Positions 31,710 through 40,619 of a stretch of 64,000 nt of DNA are shown here, piece after piece; positions within the stretch are counted from its first letter, which is position 1, and each line of letters begins with the position of its first letter. Made by a program: the position numbers and the translations under genes. Source of the DNA: Comamonadaceae bacterium OS-1. GTDB taxonomy: Bacteria; Pseudomonadota; Gammaproteobacteria; Burkholderiales; Burkholderiaceae_C. A model generated the notes under the pieces. It was not told where the DNA came from. It searched no databases and worked only from the letters and a program-made list of their open reading frames with translations. The stretch is from positions 3,844,001 through 3,908,000 of the forward strand of contig AP026969.1 in assembly GCA_027923965.1 (NCBI GenBank), read 5' to 3'.

Positions 31710-32707
31710 GCTGCGACTCCTGCGTAGTCCACGGCCACACTGCGCCCGGTGCGCGCGCTTTCCAGCACCGCCAGCGCCACCGCCAGCGAGCGCACACCGG
31801 CCTGGCCGTCGGCCAGATCGTTCGGCTGGCCCTGGATGGCCAAGTGGAAGCTCTGCACGCCGCGGCTGTACAGGCTGATCTGGTCCAGCGGCAAAGCCTG
31901 CTCGCCCTGTGCGTTCTTGAAGTCCAGCCGCCCGTCTGGCCCCTGGTGCAGGATGCCCACGCCCTTGAGCGAGCCCTGGGTGCCGTGGATTTCCAGCCCC
32001 ACGTCGGCAAACGGGGTGTTGAAACCCTGGTGGGTGAACGCCGTCAGCCCGCTGGGAAAGCGCCAGACCGACATGGCGTTGTCTTCCATGCCCTCGGCCA
32101 TGCCGCTGTTGCTGGTCATGGCCACCACCTCGGTGGGGTACTCGCCCAGCAAAAAGGCCAGCGAATCGGCGTTGTGCACCGCAATGTCCAGCACCACGCC
32201 GCCGCCTGCGCCTTTGTCCTTCAAACGCCAGCCTTGCAGATGCGCGGGCAGGTACACCGAATGCTGCACCCGTGCCGACACCAGACGGCCCAGCGCGCCC
32301 TGCTGGATCTTCTCGCGCATCAAACGGTGGGCGCTGTTGTGGCGCAGATGGTGGTTGGTACCCATCACCACGCCCGCCTGGTCGCAGGCCTGCACCATGC
32401 GCTGGGCGGCGGCCAGGCTGGTGGCCAGCGGCTTCTCGCACAGCACATGCAGGCCCAGGCGGGCGGCGTGCAGCACCGAGGCCTCGTGCTTTTCGTTGGT
32501 GCTGGAGATGTAGACCGCGTCCAGGCCCAGGCCGGCCAGCGCGGCTTCGTCGTCGGTGGCATGGGCGATGCCATGGGTATTGGCAAACGCGCGGGCCCGG
32601 GCCAGGTCGCCCGACACCACGACCACCACCTCGTCGCCCACCGAGCGCACGGCAGACACCATCCATTCGCCAGCAATGGTGCTGGCCCCGATAAAAGCCC
32701 AACGCAT
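31706..32707 (-). CDS. Gfo/Idh/MocA-family oxidoreductase
   Basis: A 333-residue cytoplasmic NAD(P)-dependent sugar or polyol dehydrogenase. The Rossmann motif is at the N-terminus (FIGASTIAGEW), the conserved lysine lies in LCEKPLAT (~residue 93), and the C-terminal substrate domain carries GGGVVLDIAVHNADS with the family histidine. It is divergent from the LacI regulator, with two LacI-type operators between them. The substrate is probably a sugar imported by one of the ABC systems encoded downstream, an inference from context. Confidence 0.9.
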   Translation of the reverse strand: MRWAFIGASTIAGEWMVSAVRSVGDEVVVVVSGDLARARAFANTHGIAHATDDEAALAGLGLDAVYISSTNEKHEASVLHAARLGLHVLCEKPLATSLAAAQRMVQACDQAGVVMGTNHHLRHNSAHRLMREKIQQGALGRLVSARVQHSVYLPAHLQGWRLKDKGAGGGVVLDIAVHNADSLAFLLGEYPTEVVAMTSNSGMAEGMEDNAMSVWRFPSGLTAFTHQGFNTPFADVGLEIHGTQGSLKGVGILHQGPDGRLDFKNAQGEQALPLDQISLYSRGVQSFHLAIQGQPNDLADGQAGVRSLAVALAVLESARTGRSVAVDYAGVAA

Positions 32708-32728
32708 AAAGTCTCCTTAAAATTAGTA

Positions 32729-32742
32729 TGAGAACGTTTTCA
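32729..32742. promoter_or_regulatory. LacI/GalR-type operator 1
   Basis: TGAGAACGTTTTCA has the central CG and TG..CA ends of LacI-family operators. It lies 22 bases upstream of the Gfo/Idh start and 64 bases before lacI-like. Confidence 0.65.
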
Positions 32743-32770
32743 TTTTGCCAACTACCCGCTTGACGTGCAA

Positions 32771-32784
32771 TGTAAACGTTTGCA
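32771..32784. promoter_or_regulatory. LacI/GalR-type operator 2
   Basis: TGTAAACGTTTGCA, a close match to the same operator class, 21 bases before the regulator's start codon. It suggests autoregulation and possible looping with operator 1. Confidence 0.7.
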
Positions 32785-32805
32785 TAATTTCCACGGAGAC
32801 ACACC

Positions 32806-33813
32806 ATGCACCCCAGAAAAGCCAGTATCACCACCTTGGCCAAGGCCACCGGCCTGTCGTCGGCCACGGTGTCGCGCGCGCTGGCCGGGGCGGCCAGCGT
32901 GCTGCCGGAAACCCGCGACAAGGTGCTGCAAGCCGCCCGCGAACAGCATTACGTGCGCGACCGCGCCGCCGTGCACCTGAAAACCGGCAAAACCCACACC
33001 CTGGCCTTCATCCAGGACCGGCAGGATGCCACCCAGCTCGGCTTCAAAGACTTTCTGCTCGGCCTGGGCGATGCCCTGCAGGGCACGGACTACCACCTGA
33101 TCGTGCTGCCACAGGTCGCCGGGCACAGTGCCCTGGACAGCGTGCAGTACGTGATCGAGCGCGGCCTGGCCGACGGCCTGGTGCTGACCTACACCGCGCC
33201 GCAGGATGCGCGTGTGCGCTGGCTGCAGGACCAGGGCTTCCCCTTCGTCACCTACGGCCGCACCGCCCTGCCCGCGCACGACAGCGTGGACTTTGCCAAC
33301 GAAAGCTTTGCTGCCATGGCGGTCGCCACCCTGGCGGCACAGGGCCGCAAGCGCCTGGGCATCTTGCTGCCCGCGGCGGGCACCACCTTTGCGCAGCACC
33401 TGGAGGATGGCTTTGCCCGCGCCTGCCAGCAATACGGCATCGCCGGTGAATGCATTGCAGCCGTCACCCTGGACGACTCCCCCGAGGCCATCTACCAATG
33501 GGCGCGTGCGCATGCCGCGGGCTTCGATGGCCTGGTGCTGACCCGCGAAGCGCCGGTGCTGCCCCTGCTCAGCGCGCTGGCCGACAGCGGGCTGCGGGTA
33601 GGCCCCGGCCACCCCATGGAGCTGGTCGTCAAATACAGCAGCCCCCTGCCCCGCTACATCCGCCAGCCGTTCTGGGCCTGCTTTGAAGACATGCACCGGG
33701 CCGGCCACGCCCTGGGCAGCCGCATGCTGGCGCGGTTTGCAAAGCCCGAGCTGCCCGCCAGCCAGACCCTTTTTTCTCCCCCCACCCTGGAGCTCTTCCA
33801 TGCAACAAGCTGA
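32806..33813 (+). CDS. LacI-family transcriptional repressor
   Basis: A 335-residue repressor. The helix-turn-helix ITTLAKATGLSSATVSRALAG (~8-28) and the hinge helix region (~50-60) are followed by a periplasmic-binding-protein-like sugar domain. Two operators flank its promoter region. It should control itself, the divergent Gfo/Idh-Dabb genes and the downstream DUF1479 gene, which overlaps it by 14 bases. The inducer is presumably the sugar or a derivative handled by the locus. Confidence 0.93.
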   Translation: MHPRKASITTLAKATGLSSATVSRALAGAASVLPETRDKVLQAAREQHYVRDRAAVHLKTGKTHTLAFIQDRQDATQLGFKDFLLGLGDALQGTDYHLIVLPQVAGHSALDSVQYVIERGLADGLVLTYTAPQDARVRWLQDQGFPFVTYGRTALPAHDSVDFANESFAAMAVATLAAQGRKRLGILLPAAGTTFAQHLEDGFARACQQYGIAGECIAAVTLDDSPEAIYQWARAHAAGFDGLVLTREAPVLPLLSALADSGLRVGPGHPMELVVKYSSPLPRYIRQPFWACFEDMHRAGHALGSRMLARFAKPELPASQTLFSPPTLELFHATS

Positions 33814-35047
33814 CCCCAACCTCAACTTCCAAAGCCAGATCATTGCCGCCAAGCGCCAGCTGCGCGCCCAGATTCCCGACCTGAAAGAACGCTTCGAGGC
33901 CCTGACGCGCAACATCGAAGCCCAGGTGGAGACCATAGAACGCGAGCGCGCCCAGGGCTTGCAGCCCGTGCCCGAGGTGCAGTTCAGCCAGCTCGACACG
34001 CTGGACGCAGCGCAGATCGCCCGCATCAAACAGCGCGGCTGCCTGGTGATCCGCGGCGTGTTCAAGCCGGAGCGCGTGGCGCAATGGAACGCCACCCTGG
34101 CCGACTACATCACCGACAACCACTACCCCGACAAACAAGTCAGCAAACGCGGCATCGACAAGTACTTCAGCGCCCTGGCCAGCTCCAAGCCGCAGATCTA
34201 CGGCATCTACTGGTCCAAGCCGCAAATGGATGCGCGCCAGTCGGTCGAGCTGGCCCAGGCCCGGCGCTGGCTGAACCGCCTGTGGGACAGCCAGCATGAC
34301 GGCAAGCCGGTGTTCAACCCCGACCAGGAGTGCACCTACTCCGACCGCGTGCGCCAGCGCGAACCGGGCGATGCCTCGCTGGGCCTGTCGCCCCACATGG
34401 ACGGCGGCTCCATCGAGCGCTGGATCGACCCCGGCTACCAGAACGTGTTCCGCCACGTGTTTGGTGGCGACATTAGCCAGTACGACCCGTTTGCCGCCGC
34501 CTACCGCACCGAAACGCACGAGATCCCCTCGCCCGCCGTGTGCAGCATGTTCCGCACCTTCCAGGGCTGGACCGCGTTGACCCCGCAGGGCCCCGGCGAC
34601 GGCACGCTGAACCTGGTGCCTATCGCCAATGCCATGGCCTGGATGCTGCTGCGCGCGCTGCAGGACGACATCGCCGAAGACCAGCTCTGCGGTGCCCGCG
34701 CCGGCCGCGCCCTGGTGGCCTCGCCCGAACACCACGCCCTGCTGCTGCGCGCCTATGGCCCCATCCCCAAGGTGAATGCGGGCGACACCGTCTGGTGGCA
34801 CCCCGACACCATCCACGGCGTGGAAGACAAGCACCAGGGTACGGGCTACAGCAACGTGATCTACATCGGTGCCGCCCCCGATTGCGCCAAGAACCGGGCG
34901 TTTCTGGACAAACAGCGGCCCGCGTTCGAGGCCGGCAAGTCGTCGCCGGACTTTGCGGCAGAGGATTACGAGGTGGATTTTGCGGGGCGCTTCACGCCAG
35001 CGGATTTGACACCGCTGGGCCGCAAACAAATGGGCTACCCAGCCTGA
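33800..35047 (+). CDS. DUF1479 family protein (YbiU-like, putative Fe(II)/2-oxoglutarate oxygenase)
   Basis: A 415-residue protein matching the YbiU/DUF1479 family, which has a cupin-type dioxygenase fold. The metal-binding pattern is visible as H199-x-D201 in LSPHMDGG and distal H339 in DTIHGVEDKH. The N-terminal ~70 residues are helical and charged. Its enzymatic function is unproven. The start at 33800 gives the family-typical N-terminus and overlaps the lacI-like gene, so the two are co-transcribed. A 37-base relic of its 3' end lies at 28523-28559. Confidence 0.85.
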   Translation: MQQADPNLNFQSQIIAAKRQLRAQIPDLKERFEALTRNIEAQVETIERERAQGLQPVPEVQFSQLDTLDAAQIARIKQRGCLVIRGVFKPERVAQWNATLADYITDNHYPDKQVSKRGIDKYFSALASSKPQIYGIYWSKPQMDARQSVELAQARRWLNRLWDSQHDGKPVFNPDQECTYSDRVRQREPGDASLGLSPHMDGGSIERWIDPGYQNVFRHVFGGDISQYDPFAAAYRTETHEIPSPAVCSMFRTFQGWTALTPQGPGDGTLNLVPIANAMAWMLLRALQDDIAEDQLCGARAGRALVASPEHHALLLRAYGPIPKVNAGDTVWWHPDTIHGVEDKHQGTGYSNVIYIGAAPDCAKNRAFLDKQRPAFEAGKSSPDFAAEDYEVDFAGRFTPADLTPLGRKQMGYPA

Positions 35048-35106
35048 GAACGGCCGTGGCCTGGTGAAGCCAGGCCCGCCGTGCCTATTCTGAAGTTATG
35101 GGACTT

Positions 35107-35160
35107 TTAGGCCGCTCGTGCTGGTCGAATCAGCACAAGCAGCTATCAAATAAATAGCAT
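35107..35160 (+). repeat. Dispersed palindromic repeat, copy 9
   Basis: GGCCGCTCGTGCT..AGCACAAGCAGC then TATCAAA and AATAGC. It lies between the convergent DUF1479 and ATPase stop codons. Confidence 0.8.
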
Positions 35161-35167
35161 TTGCCGC

Positions 35168-36283
35168 TCAGGCAATCAGCTGCTCGGTCTGCACATCAAA
35201 GCAGACCAGCTTGCTCAGGTCCACCAGGAACTGCGTCTCCTGGCCCGGTGCCAGCGGTGCGTCGGGCTCCACCCGGGCGGTGAATTCATGGCCACCCAGG
35301 TTGAGCACCACCAGGGTGTCCGCACCGGTGGGCTCGATCACTTCCACCCGGGCTTGCACCAGCCGGTGCATGGCGGATTCAACGGCACCGTCGCGGGGCA
35401 GGCTGATGGCTTCGGCGCGGATACCGGCAATCACTTCCGTGCCCTGGTAGGCGCGCAGCGCTGCGGGTACGGAAGGCAGGTCGATGCGCACCGCGGGCCG
35501 GTCGCCTTGCTGCATCTCCAGCGCCATGCCGTCGCCCTGCGGCAGCACGCGGGCCTTGGCCAGGTTCATGCGCGGCGAGCCCATGAAGCTGGCCACAAAG
35601 GTGTTGGCCGGGCGGTTGTAGACCTCGTGCGGGCTGCCCAGTTGCTGCACCACGCCGCCCTTCATCACCGCGATGCGCGTGGCCAGCGTCATGGCCTCGA
35701 TCTGGTCGTGGGTGACGTAGACGATGGTGGCTTTGAGGCGCTGGTGCAGCTTCTTGATTTCGGTGCGCATGTCCAGGCGCAGCTGGGCATCCAGGTTGGA
35801 CAAGGGCTCGTCAAACAGGTACAGCTTGGGCTCGCGCGCCAGGGCCCGGCCAATGGCCACGCGCTGGCGCTGGCCGCCGGAGAGCTGGCGCGGCTTGCGC
35901 TGCAGCAGGTGCTCGATCTGCAGCAGCTTGGCCACGCTGGCCACGCGCTCGACGCGCACCTCCTTGGCTACCTTGCGCATCTCCAGCGGGAACTCGATGT
36001 TCTTGGCCACCGTCATGTTGGGGTACAGCGCGTACGACTGGAACACCATGGAGATATTGCGCTCGGCCGGGGCCACCTGGGTGATGTCCTGGCCGTCCAG
36101 GCGCAGGCTACCGGCCGTGGGGTCTTCCAGCCCGGCAATCACGTTCATCAGCGTGCTCTTGCCGCAGCCGCTGGGGCCTACCAGCACCAGGAACTCGCCG
36201 TCGGCCAGCGAGATGGTGATGTCGTGCAGGATCTGGACGTTGTCGAAACTTTTTTGGATGTGGACGAGATCTAGCGAAGCCAT
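35168..36283 (-). CDS. ugpC: CUT1 sugar ABC transporter ATP-binding protein (UgpC/MalK-type), copy 1
   Basis: A 371-residue cytoplasmic ATPase energising sugar import. Walker A is GPSGCGKST at 36-44, the signature is LSGGQRQRVAIGRAL, Walker B is LYLFDEPLSNLD, and the H-loop is YVTHDQ. The C-terminal OB/TOBE domain starts after ASFMGSPRMNLA. It is the last gene of the operon encoding a solute-binding protein and two permeases on the minus strand. Its paralogue at 39544-40614 carries a repeat insertion that this copy lacks. Confidence 0.93.
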   Translation of the reverse strand: MASLDLVHIQKSFDNVQILHDITISLADGEFLVLVGPSGCGKSTLMNVIAGLEDPTAGSLRLDGQDITQVAPAERNISMVFQSYALYPNMTVAKNIEFPLEMRKVAKEVRVERVASVAKLLQIEHLLQRKPRQLSGGQRQRVAIGRALAREPKLYLFDEPLSNLDAQLRLDMRTEIKKLHQRLKATIVYVTHDQIEAMTLATRIAVMKGGVVQQLGSPHEVYNRPANTFVASFMGSPRMNLAKARVLPQGDGMALEMQQGDRPAVRIDLPSVPAALRAYQGTEVIAGIRAEAISLPRDGAVESAMHRLVQARVEVIEPTGADTLVVLNLGGHEFTARVEPDAPLAPGQETQFLVDLSKLVCFDVQTEQLIA

Positions 36284-36287
36284 GTGT

Positions 36288-37148
36288 TCAACCCTTGACA
36301 GACCCGGCCATCAGGCCGCGGACAAAATATTTACCCGACACCAGGTAGACGATGAGCGTGGGAATCGCGGCGATGAAGGCCCCCGCAAAATGCACGTTGT
36401 ATTCCTTCACCCCGGTGGAGCTGCTGACCAGGTTGTTCAGCGCCACGGTGAGCGGAAACGAGGTGTAGTCGCTGAAGGATGCGCCAAACAAGAACTCGTT
36501 CCAGATGTTGGTGAACTGCCAGATCACCGTGACCACGATGATGGGCGCGCTGTTGGGCAGCAGGATGCGCAGCAGCACGCCAAAGAAATCCGCCCCGTCC
36601 ATGCGCGCCGAGCGGATCAGCTCGGTGGGGAACGCCGCGTAGTAGTTGCGAAAGAACAGCGTGGTAAAGCCAATGCCGTAGACCACGTTCACAAACACCA
36701 GGCCCTTCACCGTGCCCGCCAGGCCGAGGAAACCCAGGGTCTTGGCCATGGGGATCAGCACGATCTGGAATGGGATGAACACCGAAAACAGCATGGCCGC
36801 AAACAGCGCGTGGGCAAAGCGCATCTTGAACTGGGTGAGGATGTAGCCGTTCAAGGCACCGATCAGTGTGGACAGCACCACCGCCGGAATCACCAGCAGG
36901 AAGGAGTTGACAAAGTAGGGCTTGAGCCCCGTGGCCTGCACCCCGATCTGGGCCGTGCTCCAGGCGCTGCGCCAGGGGGCCAGGGTCCACTCCATGGGCA
37001 GCGACATCAGGTTGCCGTTGCGGATTTCGTCCAGCGGCTTGAGCGAGTTCACCACCATCACATACACCGGCAGGATGAACATCAAAGCCGTGCCAACCAA
37101 AATCACATACAGCGCAATGCGCAGAAAGCGCGACACGGTCTTATCCAT
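36288..37148 (-). CDS. CUT1 sugar ABC transporter permease (GtsC/MalG-type), copy 1
   Basis: A 286-residue inner-membrane permease with six helices. The EAA-type coupling loop reads EL-RSARMDGA followed by LLRILLPNSAPI, the MalG-class signature. The start at 37148 is preferred to a 17-residue upstream extension and overlaps the upstream permease stop by eight bases. It pairs with the next gene product to form the channel. Confidence 0.92.
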   Translation of the reverse strand: MDKTVSRFLRIALYVILVGTALMFILPVYVMVVNSLKPLDEIRNGNLMSLPMEWTLAPWRSAWSTAQIGVQATGLKPYFVNSFLLVIPAVVLSTLIGALNGYILTQFKMRFAHALFAAMLFSVFIPFQIVLIPMAKTLGFLGLAGTVKGLVFVNVVYGIGFTTLFFRNYYAAFPTELIRSARMDGADFFGVLLRILLPNSAPIIVVTVIWQFTNIWNEFLFGASFSDYTSFPLTVALNNLVSSSTGVKEYNVHFAGAFIAAIPTLIVYLVSGKYFVRGLMAGSVKG

Positions 37149-38007
37149 TTTTGACCTTTCGCATTTCGCCATACAGGTAGGGCAGCACCACCACGCCAAT
37201 CGCCACCAGCATCAGCACCGAGCTGGCGGCACCCACGGCCATTTCGTTGCGGGTAAAGGTGTACTGGTACATGAACACCGAGGGCAGCCAGGTGGAGCGG
37301 CCCGGCCCGCCGTTGGTCAGCGCGATCACCAGGTCATAGGACTTGATGGCCATGTGCGCCAGGATCACAAAGGCCGAGATGAACACCGGCCCGAGCTGCG
37401 GAATGATGATGCGCTGGTAGATCTGCCAGCTCTTGGCACCGTCCAGGCGCGCGGCGTTGATCTGCTCGGAATCGACCCCGCGCAAACCCGCCAGAAACAT
37501 GGCCATCACGAAGCCGGTGGTCTGCCACACGGCAGCGATCACCACGCAGTAGATGGCCATTTCCGAATCCTTGATCCAGCCGAAGGTGAAGTTGCTCCAG
37601 CCCAGGGTTTGCATGGTGTGCTCCAGGCCCACGCCGGGGTCGAGCAGCCATTTCCAGGCCGTGCCGGTGACGATGAAGGACAGCGCCATGGGGTAGAGAA
37701 ACACCGAGCGCAGGCCGCTCTCGGCACGCACCTTCTGGTCGATCAGAATCGCCAGCGTCAGCCCCAGAGCCATGGCGATCACGATGTACAGCGAGGCAAA
37801 CACCCACAGGTTGGACAAGGCCACCGACCAGTTTTCCAGGCCCATGAGGCGGACGTAATTGGCCGTGCCCACCCACTCGTACTGCGGCATCAGCGTCGAG
37901 GCGGTGAACGACAAATAAATGGTGAACATGATGTAGCCGTAGACGCACACCAGCACCAGCAGGGCACTCGGGGTGATCAGCAGCTTGGGTAGAAAACCAG
38001 CTTTCAT
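37141..38007 (-). CDS. CUT1 sugar ABC transporter permease (GtsB/MalF-type), copy 1
   Basis: A 288-residue permease with six helices. The coupling loop reads INAARLDGAKSWQIYQRIIIPQLGP. The start at 38007 (MKAGFLPKLL) was chosen because the 49 upstream codons cover the hairpins after the binding-protein gene and have no family similarity. It is the partner of the adjacent MalG-type permease. Confidence 0.92.
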   Translation of the reverse strand: MKAGFLPKLLITPSALLVLVCVYGYIMFTIYLSFTASTLMPQYEWVGTANYVRLMGLENWSVALSNLWVFASLYIVIAMALGLTLAILIDQKVRAESGLRSVFLYPMALSFIVTGTAWKWLLDPGVGLEHTMQTLGWSNFTFGWIKDSEMAIYCVVIAAVWQTTGFVMAMFLAGLRGVDSEQINAARLDGAKSWQIYQRIIIPQLGPVFISAFVILAHMAIKSYDLVIALTNGGPGRSTWLPSVFMYQYTFTRNEMAVGAASSVLMLVAIGVVVLPYLYGEMRKVKNG

Positions 38008-38032
38008 GCGGAACCTCAAAGGGAAACGAACA

Positions 38033-38086
38033 GGGCCGACGCTACAAGGTCGGCCCAGATACCAACAGGGCGGAAACCCGCCCTGT
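38033..38086 (-). terminator. Double hairpin between binding-protein and permease genes (attenuator-like)
   Basis: GGGCCGAC/GTCGGCCC (38033-38040, 38049-38056) and ACAGGGCGG/CCGCCCTGT (38065-38073, 38078-38086), both perfect. In this position such structures usually let binding protein exceed permease by partial termination or by shielding the 3' end. There is no strong T-tract. Confidence 0.5.
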
Positions 38087-38095
38087 CGCAGTCGC

Positions 38096-39334
38096 TCAGG
38101 ACTTGGCCGCGGCGGCCAATTCGACAACGGCTTTCTTCGAGTCGATCTGGCCATTGAAGTGGCGGGTGATCACGTCGTAGAAAGCGTTCTTGATGGACGC
38201 AGGCACGGCGTGGCCGTGCGCCATGGAGCCGACCAAGGTGTTCTTGGTGTTGGCTTCGGCAAAGTCCTTCATGCCCTTTTTGCCGCAGTCGTCAAAGTCC
38301 TTGTCGGACACGTCGGTACGCGCAGGCACCGAGCCCTTGACGACATTGAAGGCCGACTGGAAGCCGGGCTCCATGATGGCCGAGGCCAGCTTGGTCTGGG
38401 CGGCCACCTTGTCGGCACCCACCTTGAACATGGCGAACTGGTCGGAGTTGAACGACACCACGCCTTGCGTGCCGGGAACGCGGAAGCAGGAGAAGTCTTT
38501 GCCCGGCACCTTCTTGGCCCCGAGGAACTCGCCCTTGGCCCAGTCGCCCATGATCTGGAAACCGGCCTTGCCGCTGATCACCATGCCCGCGGCCACGTTC
38601 CAGTCGCGGCCCGAAAAGTCCTTGTCCACCAGCTTGCGCAGCTGCGACATGCGGTCAAAGGCCTTGACCATGGTGGGCGAGTTCAGGGATTTCGGGTCCA
38701 GGTCGATGAAGGCCTTGCGGTAGAAGTCCACACCACCGGTGGAGATCACCACGCCGTCGAACATGGTGGCTTCCTGCCAGGGCTGGCCGCCGTGGGCCAG
38801 GGCGATGAAGCCGGCCTTTTGCAGCTTCTCGCCGTCGGCAATGAATTCGTCCCAGGTCTTGGGGTCAGAGGTGATACCGGCCTTGGCCAGCACTTCCTTG
38901 TTGGCCCAGACCCAGTTGGTGGAATGCACGTTCACCGGGGCGGCAACCCACTTGCCGTTGAATTTGGAGAAGCGCTGCAGCGCGGCGGGCACGGTCTTGT
39001 CCCAGCCTTCTTTGGCGGCCACGTCGTTCAGGTCGGCCAGCACGCCTTGCTTGGCCCAGTCCTGGATGTCAAAGCCCAGCATCTGCACGGCGGTGGGCGG
39101 ATTGCCTGCGGTGACGCGGGCGCGCACAGCCGTCATGGCCTGCTCACCACCGCCACCGGCGACGGGCATGTCGTTCCACTTGATGCCTTGCTTTTCCAGG
39201 TTGCCCTTGAGCACGCCCAGCGCCGCAGCCTCGCCACCGGCGGTCCACCAGTGCAGCACTTCGACGCTTTGCTGCGCCATGGCCGGAACACTGAAAGCGG
39301 CGGCCAGCGCCACGCCCATGATTGTCTTTTTCAT
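38096..39334 (-). CDS. Sugar ABC transporter substrate-binding protein (GtsA-like), copy 1
   Basis: A 412-residue periplasmic protein with signal peptide [20 protein letters not shown]. The mature part ([12 protein letters not shown].., [10 protein letters not shown].., GNPPTAVQ) closely follows GtsA, the glucose/mannose-binding protein of Pseudomonas. A conserved cysteine pair may be present (SCFRV, DDCGKK). It is the first gene of its operon, with an ATTAATT-N4-ATTAATT element upstream. The substrate is probably a hexose. It differs enough from its tandem paralogue that specificity may differ too. Confidence 0.92.
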   Translation of the reverse strand: MKKTIMGVALAAAFSVPAMAQQSVEVLHWWTAGGEAAALGVLKGNLEKQGIKWNDMPVAGGGGEQAMTAVRARVTAGNPPTAVQMLGFDIQDWAKQGVLADLNDVAAKEGWDKTVPAALQRFSKFNGKWVAAPVNVHSTNWVWANKEVLAKAGITSDPKTWDEFIADGEKLQKAGFIALAHGGQPWQEATMFDGVVISTGGVDFYRKAFIDLDPKSLNSPTMVKAFDRMSQLRKLVDKDFSGRDWNVAAGMVISGKAGFQIMGDWAKGEFLGAKKVPGKDFSCFRVPGTQGVVSFNSDQFAMFKVGADKVAAQTKLASAIMEPGFQSAFNVVKGSVPARTDVSDKDFDDCGKKGMKDFAEANTKNTLVGSMAHGHAVPASIKNAFYDVITRHFNGQIDSKKAVVELAAAAKS

Positions 39335-39472
39335 CCGATGTCTCCTGTCATTTTGGTGGTGGAATCACCGACAGGCCCGAGGTTCTATGCCCCAGGTCTG
39401 TGCCGGTGAGGGTGTGGGCACAGCCATCGCTTTGCCCGGTGCGTCCGGGCATGCACTTAATCACCCGAACTT

Positions 39473-39494
39473 ATTAATTGTTTATTAATTAATA
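39473..39494. promoter_or_regulatory. ATTAATT-N4-ATTAATTAA element upstream of the copy 1 binding-protein gene
   Basis: A direct repeat with a four-base spacer, also containing the perfect palindrome TATTAATTAATA (39483-39494). The same arrangement lies upstream of the copy 2 operon, so it is a shared regulatory site or UP-element-like promoter part. Confidence 0.55.
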
Positions 39495-39543
39495 TGAAAT
39501 AACACCGGTGTTTTCCCTGAAGACAGGCCAGATGCCCACCGAC

Positions 39544-40614
39544 CTACATGCGCACGCCGCTCTTCGCGTCGAACCAGCTCACCTGCGCGGCCGCCACATG
39601 CAGGCCCACGGTGTCGCCGGGCTTGACGTTGACCTGCGGCGCGGTGCGCACGGTGACCAGGCCCGCTTCGGTCTTGACCACCACATAGGTGTCGGCCCCG
39701 GTGGGCTCCACCAGGCTGACCTCGCCGCGCCAGCCTGCCGTATCGGCCAGCTCGATGTGCTCGGGGCGCAGGCCCAGCAGCGTGTCCACGCCGGGCAGCG
39801 GGCTGTCCAGCGGCAGATTCGCACCTTGTATGGAAAATTGGCCGCTTGCGCTGGCTGTACCAGCACGACCAGCTATTAAATTCATAGTAGGCGAGCCGAT
39901 GAAGCTGGCCACGTAGGTGTTGGCCGGACGGCTGTAGATGTCGTCGGGGGTGCCGAGTTGCTGCAGCACTCCGTCTTTCATCACCGCGATGCGGCTGCCC
40001 AGGGTCATGGCCTCGATCTGGTCGTGGGTGACGTAGACGCTGGTGATGCCTGACACCTGGTGCAGGCGCTTGATTTCGGCCCGCATCTCGACGCGCAGCT
40101 TGGCATCCAGGTTGCTCAAGGGTTCGTCAAACAAAAACAGCTGCGGCTGGCGCGCCAGGGCCCGGCCCATGGCCACGCGCTGGCGCTGGCCGCCGGAGAG
40201 CTGCGCGGGGCGGCGGTCCAGCAGGTGGGTGATCTGCAGCATGGCAGCGACTTCGGCAATGCGTTTGTCGCGGTCGGCCTTGGGGACCTTGCGCATTTCC
40301 AGCGCGAAGCCGATGTTCTCGGCCACGCTCATGGTGGGGTACAGCGCGTAGCTCTGGAACACCATGGCGATGTCGCGCTGGGCCGGGGCCACGCCGACCA
40401 CGTTGCGGTCGCCGATGCGGATAGCGCCCTCGGTGGGCTCTTCGAGCCCGGCAATGATGTTGAGCAGCGTGGACTTGCCGCAGCCGGACGGACCGACCAG
40501 GATCAAAAATTCGCCCGGGGCCACGTCGATGTCGATGCGCTTGAGCACCTCGACCATTTTGTCGCCGTTGCCAAAGGTTTTGCGGATGCCTTGAATGTGG
40601 AGTGCGGATGCCAT
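39544..40614 (-). CDS. ugpC: CUT1 sugar ABC transporter ATP-binding protein (UgpC/MalK-type), copy 2, with in-frame repeat
   Basis: A 356-residue ATPase. Walker A is GPSGCGKST at 41-49; LSGGQ, LFLFDEPLSNLD and YVTHDQ are all intact. After the conserved GSPTMNLI, residues ~241-257 (A-G-R-A-G-T-A-S-A-S-G-Q..) are encoded by a copy of the dispersed repeat inserted in frame at the entrance to the TOBE/OB domain. The remainder of the OB domain follows normally (LLGLRPEHIEL), so the protein is probably functional. It closes the copy 2 operon. Confidence 0.92.
   Translation of the reverse strand: MASALHIQGIRKTFGNGDKMVEVLKRIDIDVAPGEFLILVGPSGCGKSTLLNIIAGLEEPTEGAIRIGDRNVVGVAPAQRDIAMVFQSYALYPTMSVAENIGFALEMRKVPKADRDKRIAEVAAMLQITHLLDRRPAQLSGGQRQRVAMGRALARQPQLFLFDEPLSNLDAKLRVEMRAEIKRLHQVSGITSVYVTHDQIEAMTLGSRIAVMKDGVLQQLGTPDDIYSRPANTYVASFIGSPTMNLIAGRAGTASASGQFSIQGANLPLDSPLPGVDTLLGLRPEHIELADTAGWRGEVSLVEPTGADTYVVVKTEAGLVTVRTAPQVNVKPGDTVGLHVAAAQVSWFDAKSGVRM
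39838..39891 (+). repeat. Dispersed palindromic repeat, copy 10, inside the ATPase gene
   Basis: GGCCGCTTGCGCTgg..CCAGCACGACCAGC then TATTAAA and ATAGTAGG, wholly within the coding region of the copy 2 ATPase (minus strand) and read in frame without a stop codon. Confidence 0.8.
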
Positions 40615-40619
40615 AACTT

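Noticed and set aside
31398..32921. A single 507-codon frame covering both Dabb and Gfo/Idh genes
   Set aside because: Only its last 103 codons give a Dabb protein. The rest reads the Gfo/Idh gene out of frame and the LacI promoter region. The two genes are separate, with an ATGA overlap.
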